A stretch of DNA of 35,781 nt from Arthrobacter sp. H5 (lineage in GTDB: Bacteria; Actinomycetota; Actinomycetes; Actinomycetales; Micrococcaceae): NCBI RefSeq assembly GCF_000520595.1, contig NZ_KI915003.1:11108-46888 (forward strand), read 5' to 3'. Under the pieces are notes generated by a model, which ran no database searches, was not told where the DNA came from, and worked only from the letters and a program-made list of their open reading frames with translations. This document shows, piece by piece, positions 1-8,839 of this stretch; positions within the stretch are counted from its first letter, which is position 1, and each line of letters begins with the position of its first letter. The translations under genes were made by a program, and so were the position numbers.

Positions 1-20
1 GGGCATAACCAGTTGTGCCC
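1..20 (-). terminator. possible hairpin downstream of purC
   Basis: GGGCATAA and TTGTGCCC pair as an 8-bp stem with one G-T pair around the loop CCAG. It lies 75 bp past the purC stop, where a purD-purC terminator could sit. Any T tract on the minus strand would fall outside the window, so this is weak. Bases 21-94 hold nothing else I can name. Confidence 0.25.
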
Positions 21-94
21 ACCGAGTGCCCCGAGTCAATGGGCGGGATGAGACCCAGCTGGCGGGATGGCTGCCTGGGCAGGATGAAACAATC

Positions 95-964
95 CTAAGA
101 AAATGTCCGCCCAGTCAACCGCTCATAGGCCTCGACGTACCGGGAACGGGTCCGCTCCACCACGGCGGACGGCAATGCCGGCGGCGGGGACACCCTGTCC
201 CACCCCGCTTCGTCGGAGGTAAGCCAATCGCGGACAAACTGTTTGTCAAAGGACGGCTGTGACTGCCCGGGCGCATACAGGTCCGCGTCCCAGAACCGCG
301 ACGAGTCCGGCGTCAGCACCTCATCGCCGAGCGTGATGTCCCCGGAGGATGACAGCCCAAACTCCACCTTGGTGTCAGCCAGAATGATTCCCCGTGACCG
401 GGCAACCGACTCTGCCTGTGAGTAGATGTCCAGGGTCAGCGAGCGCAGCCTGGCCGCCAGGTCGTCGCCCACCATCATGACGACGGCGTCATAGGGGATG
501 TTCTCGTCATGCTCCCCCACCTCGGCCTTGGCGGAGGGAGTGAACACGGGGGGCGACAGGTGTGATCCGTCCTCGAGTCCCTCCGGCAGCGGCAATGAGC
601 ATACGGTGCCGGAGTGCTGGTACTCGAGGAGCCCGGAACCGGTGAGGTAGCCGCGGGCGATGCATTCCACCGGGATCATGTCCAGCCGTCGGCAGATCAT
701 GGCGCGCCCTGCCACGGCCGCCGGCACGTCGGTGGACAGCACGTGATTGGGTACGGGAAGCTGCTCAAACCACCACAGGCTCAGTTGGGTGAGCACCCGG
801 CCTTTGTCGGGGATCTCGCTGGAGAGCACAAAGTCGTAGGCGCTGATCCTGTCGCTAGCCACCACCAGCACCCGGTCGGACGGGCCGGACTCCGGCTCGT
901 ATAGGTCTCGTACCTTACCGGAGTAGAAGTGCCGCCACCCCTCAACCTCCGCAGGCACGGTCAT
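95..964 (-). CDS. purC: phosphoribosylaminoimidazole-succinocarboxamide synthase (SAICAR synthetase)
   Basis: PurC joins aspartate to CAIR using ATP, giving SAICAR, in cytoplasmic de novo purine synthesis. The 289-residue protein has the family length and opens with the ATP-binding signature YSGKVRDLY near residue 14. This is followed by SDRISAYDF and EIPDKGRVLTQLS; later it has ECIARGYLTGSG and the DTKVEFG motif. Its ATG overlaps the purD stop codon by 4 nt (ATGA), so translation is probably coupled and both genes form one transcript read leftward. Nothing looks broken. Identification is secure from the motifs. Confidence 0.97.
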   Translation of the reverse strand: MTVPAEVEGWRHFYSGKVRDLYEPESGPSDRVLVVASDRISAYDFVLSSEIPDKGRVLTQLSLWWFEQLPVPNHVLSTDVPAAVAGRAMICRRLDMIPVECIARGYLTGSGLLEYQHSGTVCSLPLPEGLEDGSHLSPPVFTPSAKAEVGEHDENIPYDAVVMMVGDDLAARLRSLTLDIYSQAESVARSRGIILADTKVEFGLSSSGDITLGDEVLTPDSSRFWDADLYAPGQSQPSFDKQFVRDWLTSDEAGWDRVSPPPALPSAVVERTRSRYVEAYERLTGRTFS

Positions 965-2250
965 GCCTCCTTCGAAGCGGAGCCGAAGACCTCGCCGCGT
1001 GCGGCCTTCAAACCGATGTCGGTGCGAAATTGGCCGCCCTCAAGATCGAGGAGGCCCACGCCGTCGTACGCTTTTGACCGCGCCTCCACCAGATCATCGC
1101 CCAACCCGACGACGGCAAGCACACGGCCGCCCGACGACACCACTTTGCCCTCCTCCGACAGGGAGGTCCCGGCGTGCAGCACATGAACACCTTCGAGTGC
1201 TGAGGCCTTTTTCAAGCCCCGCACGCGGTCGCCGGTGCGCGGAGTGTCAGGATAGTTCGCTGAGGCGAGTACGACGGCGACGGCGGTCTGCCGCGACCAG
1301 GCTAGGTCATTGATCCGGTCCAGTTCCCCCTTCGCGGCGGCCATCAGCAATCCGCCGAGCGGGGTCTTGAGCCGCGCGAGGACAGCCTGGGTTTCCGGGT
1401 CGCCGAAGCGGGCATTAAATTCGACCACACGCACCCCGCGTGAGGTGAGTGCCAAGCCGCAGTACAACACGCCGGTGAAGGGAGCTCCACGGTGCGCCAT
1501 CTCGTCGATGGTGGGCTGCGCCACCCGCTCAATGACCTCTTCCACCAGGCCTGCAGGCGCCCACTCCAGCGGCGAGTAGGCGCCCATGCCGCCGGTGTTG
1601 GGGCCGGCGTCGTCGTCGTAAATCCGTTTGAAGTCCTGTGCGGGCGCCAGCGGCAGCACGTTGTGGCCATCCGATAGAACAAACAGGGACACTTCCGGTC
1701 CGTCCAGGAATTCCTCGATGACCACCGAACCGCCGGCGTCGAAGCAGGTCTGCGCGTGGGCCAGTGCCTCATCGCGGGAGGAGGTGACCACAACACCCTT
1801 ACCTGCGGCCAGGCCGTCATCCTTGACCACGTACGGGGCGCCGAACGTGTCCAGTGCCTCGGCCGCCTCGGCCGCGGATACCGCAACGCGGGCCATGGCT
1901 GTGGGCACATTCGCCGCTGCCATCACCTGTTTGGCAAACGCCTTGGAAGCCTCAAGCTGCGCCGCTGCCCGCGACGGGCCGAACACCGGAATACCGGCCG
2001 AGGCAAGGGCATCGGCCACTCCTGCGGCAAGTGGTGCTTCGGGTCCGATCACCACGAGATCGGATGCGAGACGCTCCGCCAGCGCTGTCACGGCGGCAGG
2101 ATCGCTTGCGTCAATGCTGTGGACGGGCACAACCTGCGCAATTCCGGCGTTGCCGGGTGCGGCGTGCACCTCGCTGACATACGGGTCGGCCAGCAGGGAA
2201 CGGACAATGGCGTGTTCGCGGCCACCGGGGCCAATCACAAGAACCTTCAC
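961..2250 (-). CDS. purD: phosphoribosylamine-glycine ligase (GAR synthetase)
   Basis: PurD condenses phosphoribosylamine with glycine, the second step of purine synthesis. The 429-residue protein has the normal family size. It begins with the nucleotide-fold sequence VLVIGPGGREHAI, carries the ATP-grasp segment VVKDDGLAAGKGVVV and the family signature GPNTGGMGAYSP in the middle, and has FNARFGDPETQ later. The start codon is GTG at 2250, chosen because the conserved N-terminus begins there. No Shine-Dalgarno is visible; a -10-like box lies 8 nt upstream. purC follows with a 4-nt overlap. Confidence 0.97.
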   Translation of the reverse strand: MKVLVIGPGGREHAIVRSLLADPYVSEVHAAPGNAGIAQVVPVHSIDASDPAAVTALAERLASDLVVIGPEAPLAAGVADALASAGIPVFGPSRAAAQLEASKAFAKQVMAAANVPTAMARVAVSAAEAAEALDTFGAPYVVKDDGLAAGKGVVVTSSRDEALAHAQTCFDAGGSVVIEEFLDGPEVSLFVLSDGHNVLPLAPAQDFKRIYDDDAGPNTGGMGAYSPLEWAPAGLVEEVIERVAQPTIDEMAHRGAPFTGVLYCGLALTSRGVRVVEFNARFGDPETQAVLARLKTPLGGLLMAAAKGELDRINDLAWSRQTAVAVVLASANYPDTPRTGDRVRGLKKASALEGVHVLHAGTSLSEEGKVVSSGGRVLAVVGLGDDLVEARSKAYDGVGLLDLEGGQFRTDIGLKAARGEVFGSASKEA

Positions 2251-2258
2251 AGTAGTTC

Positions 2259-2264
2259 AGGGTA
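2259..2264 (-). promoter_or_regulatory. candidate -10 box of leaderless purD mRNA
   Basis: On the minus strand TACCCT lies 8 nt before the GTG start and no Shine-Dalgarno separates them. A TANNNT box 6-8 nt from the start is the usual layout of leaderless actinobacterial transcripts. I see no good -35. The rest of the divergent gap to 2377 shows no riboswitch-like structure. Confidence 0.35.
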
Positions 2265-2377
2265 CTGGCTGGGCATGGCGCCGGTGAAGCCCGCGCGTGG
2301 TACGTGACATTCCTTACGACAGTGTGACGGGTCCCCTCCATACCCATACACGCCGTGCCGCGCTGCGAACATAGAGT

Positions 2378-3976
2378 ATGAAAGCCGTGAAGAACTTCCT
2401 CCTGAGAGCGTCCACGCTCGCCATGCTCGCTGGAATCCTGGCGGCGGGGCTGGTGCTGGGTGTCGCCGAGCTGGTGGGCTCGTTCTTCACCAGCCGCTCG
2501 GCGCCTCTGATCGCTCTGGGTTCCACCTTCATCGACTTCACCCCGCCGTGGCTGAAGGACTTCGCGATCGACACCTTCGGCACCAATGACAAGCTCGCCC
2601 TGTTTGTGGGCATGGGAGTCACGATCGTGGCCCTGGCCGCGCTGCTTGGCTATGTCGCCTGGCGCACATGGGTCCTTGGCGTTGCGGGTGTACTGCTGCT
2701 GGGTGTGGTTATTGTCGCTGCCGTGGTTTCGCGTGCCGGCGCTTCGCCGTTCGACGCCCTGCCGTCCGTCCTGGGAACGGTTGCCGGGCTCGCTGCGCTC
2801 CGTTGGATGATCCGTAAAGTCCACGCCTCCACGGCACCCAAGACACAGCACGACGACGGCGAGGGCGCCAACAGCCACGCCCGAACCGACGCCGCGGACG
2901 GCGAACCTGCCACCAGCCGCCGCTCCTTCTTCGCAGCAGCAGGCGTGACCGCCGTCGTCGCAGCCGTTGCCGCGACGGGTGGAGCCGTCATCGGCGGGGT
3001 CCGCAATACCGTGAATGTGGTCCGCGAGAAACTGACTTTCCCTTCCCCCGCGAGCGCCGCGCCACCCGTTCCCGAAGGCGTGGAGGTAGACGTTGACGGT
3101 GTGGTCCCGTGGGTGACCCCAAACGAGGATTTCTACCGGATCGATACCGCGCTGAGCATCCCGCAGGTGGACGTCGACACGTGGGAGCTTCGCATTCACG
3201 GGATGGTGGAGGAGGAAGTCACCATCAACTTCCAGGACCTGCTGGACTCCGAGCTCATTGAACGGCACATCACCCTGACCTGCGTATCCAACCCGGTGGG
3301 TGGTGACCTGATCGGCAACGCCAAGTGGCTGGGCTTTCCCATCCGTGAACTGCTGGCGCAGGCGAAGCCGCAGGAAGGCGCGGACATGGTCCTGTCCACC
3401 AGCACCGATGGTTTCAGCGCCTCCACGCCCCTGCCCATCCTGCAGGATGACCGGGACGCCATCTTGGCCATTGCCATGAACGATGAGCCTCTTCCACTGG
3501 AGCACGGCTACCCGGTCCGTATGGTGGTCCCCGGGCTATACGGCTATGTGTCGGCAACCAAATGGGTGGTTGATCTGGAGGTCACCCGCTTCGCCGACCA
3601 GACGGCGTACTGGACCAACCGAGGCTGGTCCGAGAAGGGCCCAATCAAAACCATGGCACGGGTCGAGGTACCGCGGTCCTTCGAGCAGATGGCCGCCGGC
3701 ACCGTGATGGTTGGCGGCAGCGCTTGGGCACAGCACCGTGGCGTCGAAAAGGTTGAGGTTCAGATTGACGACGACGACTGGCAGGAAGCCACGCTGGCCG
3801 CCGAGGCATCGGTGGATACCTGGCGGCAGTGGTCGCTGGAGACGGAGCTTGAGCCGGGCTCGCACCGGATCCGCGCCCGCGCTTATGACCCCGAGGGTGT
3901 TCAGACGGAACAGCGCGCGGACACGGTGCCCAACGGTGCATCGGGCTGGCCCTCCGTTCAGTTCTCGGCGGAGTAA
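2378..3976 (+). CDS. membrane-anchored molybdopterin-dependent oxidoreductase (sulfite oxidase fold)
   Basis: The C-terminal half (from about residue 240) is a sulfite-oxidase-type molybdopterin domain. Its LTCVSNPVGG motif supplies the likely Mo-ligand Cys302, and the protein ends in an Ig-like dimerisation domain (from about residue 430). The N-terminal half has four predicted membrane helices (about 12-34, 72-93, 99-118, 125-145). A charged linker follows, then SRRSFFAAAGV (arginines 181-182) leading a fifth hydrophobic stretch (184-207). So the catalytic domain is probably exported and tethered. The substrate cannot be read from the sequence. It stands alone, divergent from purD and followed by a hairpin terminator. 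No clear Shine-Dalgarno precedes the ATG. Confidence 0.88.
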   Translation: MKAVKNFLLRASTLAMLAGILAAGLVLGVAELVGSFFTSRSAPLIALGSTFIDFTPPWLKDFAIDTFGTNDKLALFVGMGVTIVALAALLGYVAWRTWVLGVAGVLLLGVVIVAAVVSRAGASPFDALPSVLGTVAGLAALRWMIRKVHASTAPKTQHDDGEGANSHARTDAADGEPATSRRSFFAAAGVTAVVAAVAATGGAVIGGVRNTVNVVREKLTFPSPASAAPPVPEGVEVDVDGVVPWVTPNEDFYRIDTALSIPQVDVDTWELRIHGMVEEEVTINFQDLLDSELIERHITLTCVSNPVGGDLIGNAKWLGFPIRELLAQAKPQEGADMVLSTSTDGFSASTPLPILQDDRDAILAIAMNDEPLPLEHGYPVRMVVPGLYGYVSATKWVVDLEVTRFADQTAYWTNRGWSEKGPIKTMARVEVPRSFEQMAAGTVMVGGSAWAQHRGVEKVEVQIDDDDWQEATLAAEASVDTWRQWSLETELEPGSHRIRARAYDPEGVQTEQRADTVPNGASGWPSVQFSAE

Positions 3977-3992
3977 TTCCCGTCGACCACGT

Positions 3993-4037
3993 CTTGTGTC
4001 CATCGGATGACCGTTCTCTCCGGTGGGCACAAGTTTC
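3993..4037 (+). terminator. hairpin terminator after the molybdoprotein gene
   Basis: CTTGTGTCCATCGG (3993-4006) pairs with CCGGTGGGCACAAG (4020-4033) as a 14-bp stem with two G-U pairs and a 13-nt loop, followed by a short TTTC. It lies 16 bp after the stop and before the asparaginase gene. The weak T tract is common in GC-rich actinobacteria. Confidence 0.5.
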
Positions 4038-4056
4038 AATAGGGAATACTGGAACC

Positions 4057-5061
4057 ATGCCTCAAACCTTCACTTCTTCCAGCGCCGTGGACCTCGCCGT
4101 CCTGGAGCGCAACGGTTTCATCGAATCCCGTCACCTTGGTTCGGCGGTGGTGCTGTCCGCTGACGGAAGTGTGGTGACTGAACTTGGCGACATTAATGCG
4201 CCTGTCTTCCCCCGATCAACCCTGAAACCGTTCCAGGCGCTGGCCACCATGCAGGCAGGCGTCCCCCTGCGCGGCGCGCAGGTTGCGCTGGCCGCGGCCA
4301 GCCATGTGGGCAGTCATGAACACATGGACGTGGTGCGCACCATGCTCCACGCCGCGGGAGTCACCGAGGATCACCTGCAGTGTCCCGCCGACTGGCCACA
4401 GGATGAGGAGGCCCGCAACTGGCTGGTCCGCACCGAGAAGGGCCGGCAGCGGATCGCCTTTAATTGCTCCGGAAAGCATGCGGCATTCCTGTGGGCGTGC
4501 ACCGAGAACAACTGGGACCACAGCACTTATCTGCAGCCGGAACATCCCCTGCAGCAGCAGATCGCCTCCCTCATCGAGGAATACACCGAAGAGAAGATCA
4601 ACCACTGGGCGGTCGACGGCTGCGGCTCGCCGCTCGCCGCGGTCTCCCTCACCGGCCTTGCGCGGGGGATCGGGAAAATTGCCAAGGCTCCCGGAGACAA
4701 GAACGCCGATGCGCGTGCAGCCACTGTGGCTACCGCCATGCTCGACTACCCCTGGGCCGTCCATGGCCGCGGCCGCGAGAACTCGGTTGTCATGGAGGAC
4801 CTTGGCATCATCTCCAAGAACGGCGCCGAAGGCGTGCTGGTCATGGGAACATCCACCGGTGTTTCCCTTGCCTTGAAAATGCTTGACGGCAACATCCGCG
4901 CCACCACGCTGGTGGGTCTGACGCTGCTTGCGGCAACAGGCGCTATCGACATCGAACGCGTCGCCGCCGTGCTGGAGAAGGTTGTGCAGCCCGTGATGGG
5001 CGGCGGTGTCCCGGTGGGCCGGCTGCGTATCGCCGGCCCGGTCATGGCGCTGCTGGACTGA
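4057..5061 (+). CDS. asparaginase (L-asparaginase II family)
   Basis: The 334-residue protein matches the L-asparaginase II family (PF06089), which hydrolyses asparagine to aspartate and ammonia in the cytoplasm. Visible family features are [11 protein letters not shown] near residue 50, [14 protein letters not shown] near residue 135, and [13 protein letters not shown] near residue 188. The ATG at 4057 was chosen over an in-frame upstream ATG (3994) because family similarity begins there. The earlier start would also read through the terminator hairpin. AATACT six bases before the ATG could be a leaderless -10; AGGGA at 4041 is an alternative, poorly spaced ribosome site. The next gene begins 2 nt after the stop. 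Confidence 0.9.
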   Translation: MPQTFTSSSAVDLAVLERNGFIESRHLGSAVVLSADGSVVTELGDINAPVFPRSTLKPFQALATMQAGVPLRGAQVALAAASHVGSHEHMDVVRTMLHAAGVTEDHLQCPADWPQDEEARNWLVRTEKGRQRIAFNCSGKHAAFLWACTENNWDHSTYLQPEHPLQQQIASLIEEYTEEKINHWAVDGCGSPLAAVSLTGLARGIGKIAKAPGDKNADARAATVATAMLDYPWAVHGRGRENSVVMEDLGIISKNGAEGVLVMGTSTGVSLALKMLDGNIRATTLVGLTLLAATGAIDIERVAAVLEKVVQPVMGGGVPVGRLRIAGPVMALLD

Positions 5062-5063
5062 TC

Positions 5064-5432
5064 ATGGCACGACGGCGAATCGCGGCTTCCGCGGGCCAGT
5101 CAGCCCTCGCGGCGATGGCTTCCGGCAACGGCGAACGCGCCGACCGGGCGACGGCGGTGCGCTACGCACTCGAGGAGCTTGGTGCCAGGGCACCCGGGAA
5201 CAGTGTGGAAGTCCGGGTGCCCCCACTCGGCGTCGTGCAGTGTATTGAAGGCCCGCGGCATACCAGGGGCACACCTCCCAACGTGGTGGAAACCGATGCC
5301 GACACGTGGCTTTCCTTGGTGACCGGCGGCCTGTCCTGGACCGACGCCGTTGCTGCCGGGCGCGTATCGGCTTCCGGGCAGCGGGCGGATCTCTCCGATG
5401 TGCTGCCGTTGTTCGCTGCGGAGCTGCCGTGA
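5064..5432 (+). CDS. sterol carrier family protein
   Basis: The 122-residue protein resembles the small actinobacterial proteins annotated as sterol carrier family (SCP2/MDMPI C-terminal-like). It has a basic N-terminus (MARRRIAA), the segment [22 protein letters not shown], then [24 protein letters not shown], typical of the SCP2-like fold, and [14 protein letters not shown]. It probably binds a hydrophobic ligand, but no ligand is known to me. It sits 2 nt after the asparaginase gene, and its stop overlaps the next start (GTGA), so it belongs to one operon. Confidence 0.75.
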   Translation: MARRRIAASAGQSALAAMASGNGERADRATAVRYALEELGARAPGNSVEVRVPPLGVVQCIEGPRHTRGTPPNVVETDADTWLSLVTGGLSWTDAVAAGRVSASGQRADLSDVLPLFAAELP

Positions 5433-6868
5433 CGGACCAACGCTCACCCGCCACGGCGAACTTCCTCTCGCGGGGCGCGAGGGACATCAGCGCCGCAGTG
5501 AGCCGCCAGCCTGCCGGAGCGTGGCTGGTTGCCGGTGCTGTGACGGCCCTCTACCTGGCGTTTTCGACCGCGCAATGGAACAGGTTCGACACACCGTCCT
5601 GGGACCTTGGCATCTTCACCCAGCTCGCCAAAGCGTACGGCGGGTTTGACGCGCCGATTGTTTCCATCAAAGGCGAGGGCTTCAACCTGCTCGGGGATCA
5701 TTTCCATCCGCTGCTGGTACTGCTTGGGCCCGTCTACGCGTTCTTCCCGACTGGATTCAGCCTGCTGATGGTGCAGAATCTGTTGGTCGGGCTGTCGGTC
5801 CTGGTGATCACCCGGCTAGCCATCCGGCGCATCGGCAACGCCGGCGGGATGTTGCTCGGCGCTGCCTACGGGTTGTCGTGGGGTGTTCAGGCCGCGGTCG
5901 CCGTGCAGTTCCACGAGATCGCCTTCGCGCTGCCACTGCTCGCCCTGGCATTGGAGGCAACGGTCGAGACCCGGCTGCGGGCGGCGGTAATCTGGGCCGG
6001 CCTCCTCGTCTTCATCAAAGAGGATATGGGACTAACGGTCTTCGCTTTCGGGCTGGTCATTGCCTGGCGGTTCCGTCACCAGGCCGGCCTGTGGCTGGCG
6101 GTGTGGGGCCTTGCCTGGATGCTGATATCCGTTGGGCTGATCCTTCCGGCACTGAATACCGGTGGAACCTACGACTACGCCGACCGGATTGACGTCGGCG
6201 CGATGCTTGCCAACCCCGTAGACAGCCTGTTCACCATGCTGAGCGCAGAGGAGAAGTACCAGACGGTGTGGCTGCTCCTCATCGCGGGCGGATTCCTGTG
6301 GCTCCGGTCCCCGCTGGGTCTGATTGTGGTGCCGACGCTGCTCTGGCGCTTCGTTTCGGAGAACCCCGGCTACTGGGGACCGGGATGGCACTACAACGCG
6401 GTCCTCATGCCCATCCTGTTTGTCGCGCTGATCGACGGGATCCTGGCGGCCCGGCAGAGCAGGCGGGCCTGGCTGCGCTCCTACAGCGCCGCCGTCGTGC
6501 CGGTGGTCAGTGTGGTGGCCGTGATGCTGTTGCCTAGCCAGCCGCTTGCGGCGCTGGCCAATCCGGAGACCTTTCAGCAGTCGGCGCGCTGGGACGCAGC
6601 CCACCGGCTGATGGAGCGGATACCGGCGGGCGCAACTGTTGAAAGTGGGGTGGTTCTTATGCCGTATCTGGTGCCGCATACCGAGGTGCTATGGATCGGC
6701 AACGAGAACCCCGCGCCGGATTACCTGATAGTTGACGCCGACGACTGGAGTTGGGGGCCCGTGCGGCCCGAAAGCGCCGAAGACCATGCCGAGGAAACCT
6801 ATCCGGGTGAGGACTATGAACTGGTCTTCCAGGAGTCCGGGTATCAGCTGGTCAAGCGGAGCGGTTGA
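5429..6868 (+). CDS. DUF2079 integral membrane protein
   Basis: A 479-residue polytopic membrane protein of the DUF2079 family. Diagnostic segments are [13 protein letters not shown] (about residues 57-69), [19 protein letters not shown] (about 90-108) and [15 protein letters not shown]. About ten hydrophobic helices follow and the C-terminal tail is soluble. The family is distantly related to membrane glycosyltransferases, but its activity is unknown. The GTG at 5429 overlaps the preceding stop by 4 nt and places a short basic N-terminus before the first helix. The reading frame is open further upstream, but that stretch lies inside the preceding gene. Confidence 0.85.
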   Translation: MTDQRSPATANFLSRGARDISAAVSRQPAGAWLVAGAVTALYLAFSTAQWNRFDTPSWDLGIFTQLAKAYGGFDAPIVSIKGEGFNLLGDHFHPLLVLLGPVYAFFPTGFSLLMVQNLLVGLSVLVITRLAIRRIGNAGGMLLGAAYGLSWGVQAAVAVQFHEIAFALPLLALALEATVETRLRAAVIWAGLLVFIKEDMGLTVFAFGLVIAWRFRHQAGLWLAVWGLAWMLISVGLILPALNTGGTYDYADRIDVGAMLANPVDSLFTMLSAEEKYQTVWLLLIAGGFLWLRSPLGLIVVPTLLWRFVSENPGYWGPGWHYNAVLMPILFVALIDGILAARQSRRAWLRSYSAAVVPVVSVVAVMLLPSQPLAALANPETFQQSARWDAAHRLMERIPAGATVESGVVLMPYLVPHTEVLWIGNENPAPDYLIVDADDWSWGPVRPESAEDHAEETYPGEDYELVFQESGYQLVKRSG

Positions 6869-6875
6869 GGGCCGG

Positions 6876-6881
6876 TAGCCT
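6876..6881 (+). promoter_or_regulatory. candidate leaderless -10 box (TAGCCT)
   Basis: TANNNT followed by 6 nt and an ATG, with no Shine-Dalgarno between. It fits the same pattern seen before vapB, trmB and the DinB-like gene. Confidence 0.3.
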
Positions 6882-6887
6882 TAACGC

Positions 6888-7265
6888 ATGAGCACTACGC
6901 CGCCCACCCCACCTTCACCCGAGCGCCGTCAGGTCACCGTCCGCCGGGCGCCGAAGTTCGCGCCGATCATGGCGTTGGGGGCGTTGCTCGGTTTCGTTGC
7001 GGCCTTGATCATCACGTACGCGGGGCCCGGCGATCCCACGCTGACCCGCGCATCTGTGCTGGGATTCTTCAGCATGGTCCTTGCGATTCCAGGCCTGCTG
7101 CTGGGCGGGCTGGTTGCGCTGCTGCTGGACCGCCGGAGCGTGAAACGCGCCACGCGGGCGACGGCTGAGCGTATGGACGACGACGAAGACGGCGAGGTTG
7201 AGCCTGCCTCCGCGCCCGAGACCGGGTCGAAACCCGTCACGGGTAACCCGCCCTCGGGAAGCTGA
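6888..7265 (+). CDS. small two-helix membrane protein of unknown function
   Basis: The 125-residue protein has a proline-rich, basic N-terminus, two hydrophobic helices (about residues 25-46 and 58-83, the second with GLLLGGLVALLLDRR) and an acidic disordered tail. I do not recognise a function. It follows the DUF2079 gene by 19 bp. TAGCCT ends 6 nt before the ATG, so it may also have its own leaderless promoter. It is the last gene before the accessory island; in an undisturbed locus purF would probably come next. Confidence 0.75.
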   Translation: MSTTPPTPPSPERRQVTVRRAPKFAPIMALGALLGFVAALIITYAGPGDPTLTRASVLGFFSMVLAIPGLLLGGLVALLLDRRSVKRATRATAERMDDDEDGEVEPASAPETGSKPVTGNPPSGS

Positions 7266-7328
7266 GCCGGGCGCTCAGTACGGTGTTGCATAATCCCCGC
7301 CCAGCTGCGGGACGCAGCCTTCAGGACT

Positions 7329-7730
7329 TCACACTCGTATAACGGTGGGACCGCCCACGCTTTCGATCGCGTCGAAGTCGCTGTCCTGGCTGATAACATC
7401 CATCCCATTGGCCGCGGCCACCGCCGCAATCCAGAGATCGTTGATCTTGGCCGTACGTCCTTCTTCTGCCAGTCGCACCCTCAGCCTGGCCCACTCATGG
7501 GCCGCCGCTGCGGTGACCGGCAGTGCCTCCACCACAGAGACAGCATCCAGCGTGGTTAGACGGCGCGCACGGGTGCCCGTATCGGTCGCGGCCAGTACAC
7601 CCGCGTGCAGTTCGGCAAGCGTCACAACACTCACCGCGGTTTGCTCGGGTATCGACTCGGTATCCAGAGGACGTCCGCTCTCTTGACCTATCAGTACGCT
7701 GGTGTCCAGCAGCGCGCTTCGAGAGGTCAT
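7329..7730 (-). CDS. vapC: VapC-type PIN-domain toxin
   Basis: The 133-residue protein is a PIN-domain ribonuclease, the toxin half of a type II toxin-antitoxin pair. Acidic residues in the expected places are Asp9 (LLDTSVLI), Glu40 (TLAELHAG), Asp98 (INDLWIAA) and Asp116/Asp118 (SQDSDFD). They would bind the catalytic metal, and all are present, so the toxin looks active. VapC toxins usually cut tRNA or rRNA; the target here is unknown. Its ATG overlaps the antitoxin stop by 4 nt. The pair is the first unit of the island next to purF. Confidence 0.9.
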   Translation of the reverse strand: MTSRSALLDTSVLIGQESGRPLDTESIPEQTAVSVVTLAELHAGVLAATDTGTRARRLTTLDAVSVVEALPVTAAAAHEWARLRVRLAEEGRTAKINDLWIAAVAAANGMDVISQDSDFDAIESVGGPTVIRV

Positions 7731-7984
7731 AGCGGATCGAGGGTGTCGGTGGTCTCCCCAGCAAGCGTCTCAAGATCGTCACGCAGTCCAGGATCAGCCT
7801 GCCTCCGAGTCATGATCTCGATGAGATCGGTCTTGGTCAGGAACTGCTTGCGTGCGGATCGAATGGGGCTGATCTCGGCTACCGGCAAGCCGTTCACCGT
7901 AATCGTGACGTGCGTTCCGCCGGAAACTTGACGCAGGACATCAGCCGTGTGATTTCGCAGATCACGCGAAGCGATAGTCGTCAT
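7727..7984 (-). CDS. vapB: VapB/Phd-type antitoxin
   Basis: This 85-residue protein is the antitoxin partner of the PIN toxin. The N-terminal segment IASRDLRNHTADVLRQVSGG and the following VTITVNGLPVAEISP have the Phd/YefM pattern that forms a DNA-binding dimer. The C-terminal half is acidic and would wrap the toxin. The ATG at 7984 is chosen because the family begins MTTIASRDLRN; the frame is open further upstream but without similarity. TACGAT lies 7 nt before the ATG, so the mRNA may be leaderless. Like its relatives, the complex probably represses its own promoter. Confidence 0.88.
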   Translation of the reverse strand: MTTIASRDLRNHTADVLRQVSGGTHVTITVNGLPVAEISPIRSARKQFLTKTDLIEIMTRRQADPGLRDDLETLAGETTDTLDPL

Positions 7985-7991
7985 GTGTTTG

Positions 7992-7997
7992 ATCGTA
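7992..7997 (-). promoter_or_regulatory. candidate leaderless -10 box of vapBC
   Basis: On the minus strand TACGAT is followed by 7 nt and the vapB ATG, with no Shine-Dalgarno between. Confidence 0.4.
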
Positions 7998-8046
7998 GCA
8001 CTCTCGCCACACAAAAATTTGAAGCCTCTCCCGTTCCCGCTGACAA

Positions 8047-8060
8047 CCCCCGAACGGGGG
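8047..8060. repeat. short perfect palindrome CCCCCG-AA-CGGGGG
   Basis: Six-base arms around AA, 63 bp upstream of the vapB start in the divergent gap. It could be an operator arm for the VapBC complex or a small hairpin. Nothing in the sequence decides between these. Confidence 0.5.
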
Positions 8061-8076
8061 CCCAGTTGCCGATCGA

Positions 8077-8119
8077 TGACCACTGGATGCGGACAGTGGG
8101 TGTCCGCATCCAGTGGTCA
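8077..8119. repeat. 19-bp perfect inverted repeat with 5-bp spacer
   Basis: The left arm TGACCACTGGATGCGGACA (8077-8095) is matched exactly by its reverse complement (8101-8119) around GTGGG. It lies between the divergent vapB and GyrI-like genes, where a terminator serves neither, and it has no T tract. It could be an operator, a cruciform, or the footprint of a mobile palindrome. Confidence 0.9.
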
Positions 8120-8168
8120 GGAGGTGGCTCGTATATCGCATAGTCGTAACTGATGGAAGGAGAGCACG

Positions 8169-8810
8169 TTGCAGACGTATGACATCAAGAGGGACCGCAA
8201 GCACCTATACGCGCCGAAGCCCGGCGGCTTCGAGATCATCGACGTGCCTGAGATGGGGTTCCTCATGATCGACGGGCACGGCGACCCAAACACGACAGTG
8301 ACCTATCGAGAAGCGGTTGAGGCGCTCTACGCCTCCTCCTACGCAGTTCGAGCCGTGGCAAAGACACGGTTGGAAAGGGTGCACACGGTAGCGCCACTCG
8401 AAGGACTGTGGTCAGCGGAGAACCTGGAAGTCTTCCGCACCCGCGACAAGAACGCGTGGAACTGGACCATGATGATCGCTCAACCCGACTGGATCACCCC
8501 TGAGATGGTCGATGACGCACTGGCCGCCGCGCAGAAGAGGAAGCTGCCGGCGCTCAGGCTTGTCCGCTTCGAGCGCTATACAGAAGGCCGCAGCGTGCAG
8601 GTCTTGCACGTCGGCTCCTATGACGATGAAGGCCCCACGCTCGAACTCCTGCATGACGGGTTCCTCCCCGCGAACGGACTCGCCGCGACCGGCCGGCACC
8701 ACGAGGTCTACCTCTCTGATGCCCGCAAGATCGAACCCGCCCGGCTAAAGACCATCCTGCGCCAACCCGTCACCAGCACTCCTCGGAGCGCGGCAGTTAG
8801 TGGCGTTTAG
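8169..8810 (+). CDS. GyrI-like small-molecule-binding protein
   Basis: The 213-residue protein matches the stand-alone GyrI-like family (COG4832 type), a fold that binds small amphipathic molecules or acts as a stress-related accessory protein. Recognisable pieces are the N-terminal FEIIDVPEMGFLMIDGHGDPN, the central LEGLWSAENLEVF and WNWTMMIAQPDWIT, and the C-terminal YTEGRSVQVLHVGSYDDEGPTLELL. The start is TTG at 8169: AAGGAG (8157-8162) sits 6 nt upstream and no better start precedes it. No DNA-binding domain is attached. It belongs to the island and is divergent from vapBC. Confidence 0.82.
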   Translation: MQTYDIKRDRKHLYAPKPGGFEIIDVPEMGFLMIDGHGDPNTTVTYREAVEALYASSYAVRAVAKTRLERVHTVAPLEGLWSAENLEVFRTRDKNAWNWTMMIAQPDWITPEMVDDALAAAQKRKLPALRLVRFERYTEGRSVQVLHVGSYDDEGPTLELLHDGFLPANGLAATGRHHEVYLSDARKIEPARLKTILRQPVTSTPRSAAVSGV

Positions 8811-8839
8811 AGCCGTAGTTGGTGCATCGGTGAAGCAGA

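Noticed and set aside
2251-2377. Purine riboswitch or PurR operator before purD
   Set aside because: No conserved aptamer pairing or known purine-repressor palindrome could be seen, and a leaderless start leaves no room for a leader.
2111-3505. A 464-codon open frame on the minus strand opposite the molybdoprotein gene
   Set aside because: Low-complexity, His/Gly/Arg-rich product with no family resemblance, typical of the antisense frame of a GC-rich gene. The plus-strand frame has clear domains.
7329-7984. vapBC as a novel toxin-antitoxin type
   Set aside because: Both proteins fit the ordinary PIN/Phd pattern, with all catalytic acids and the usual 4-nt overlap.
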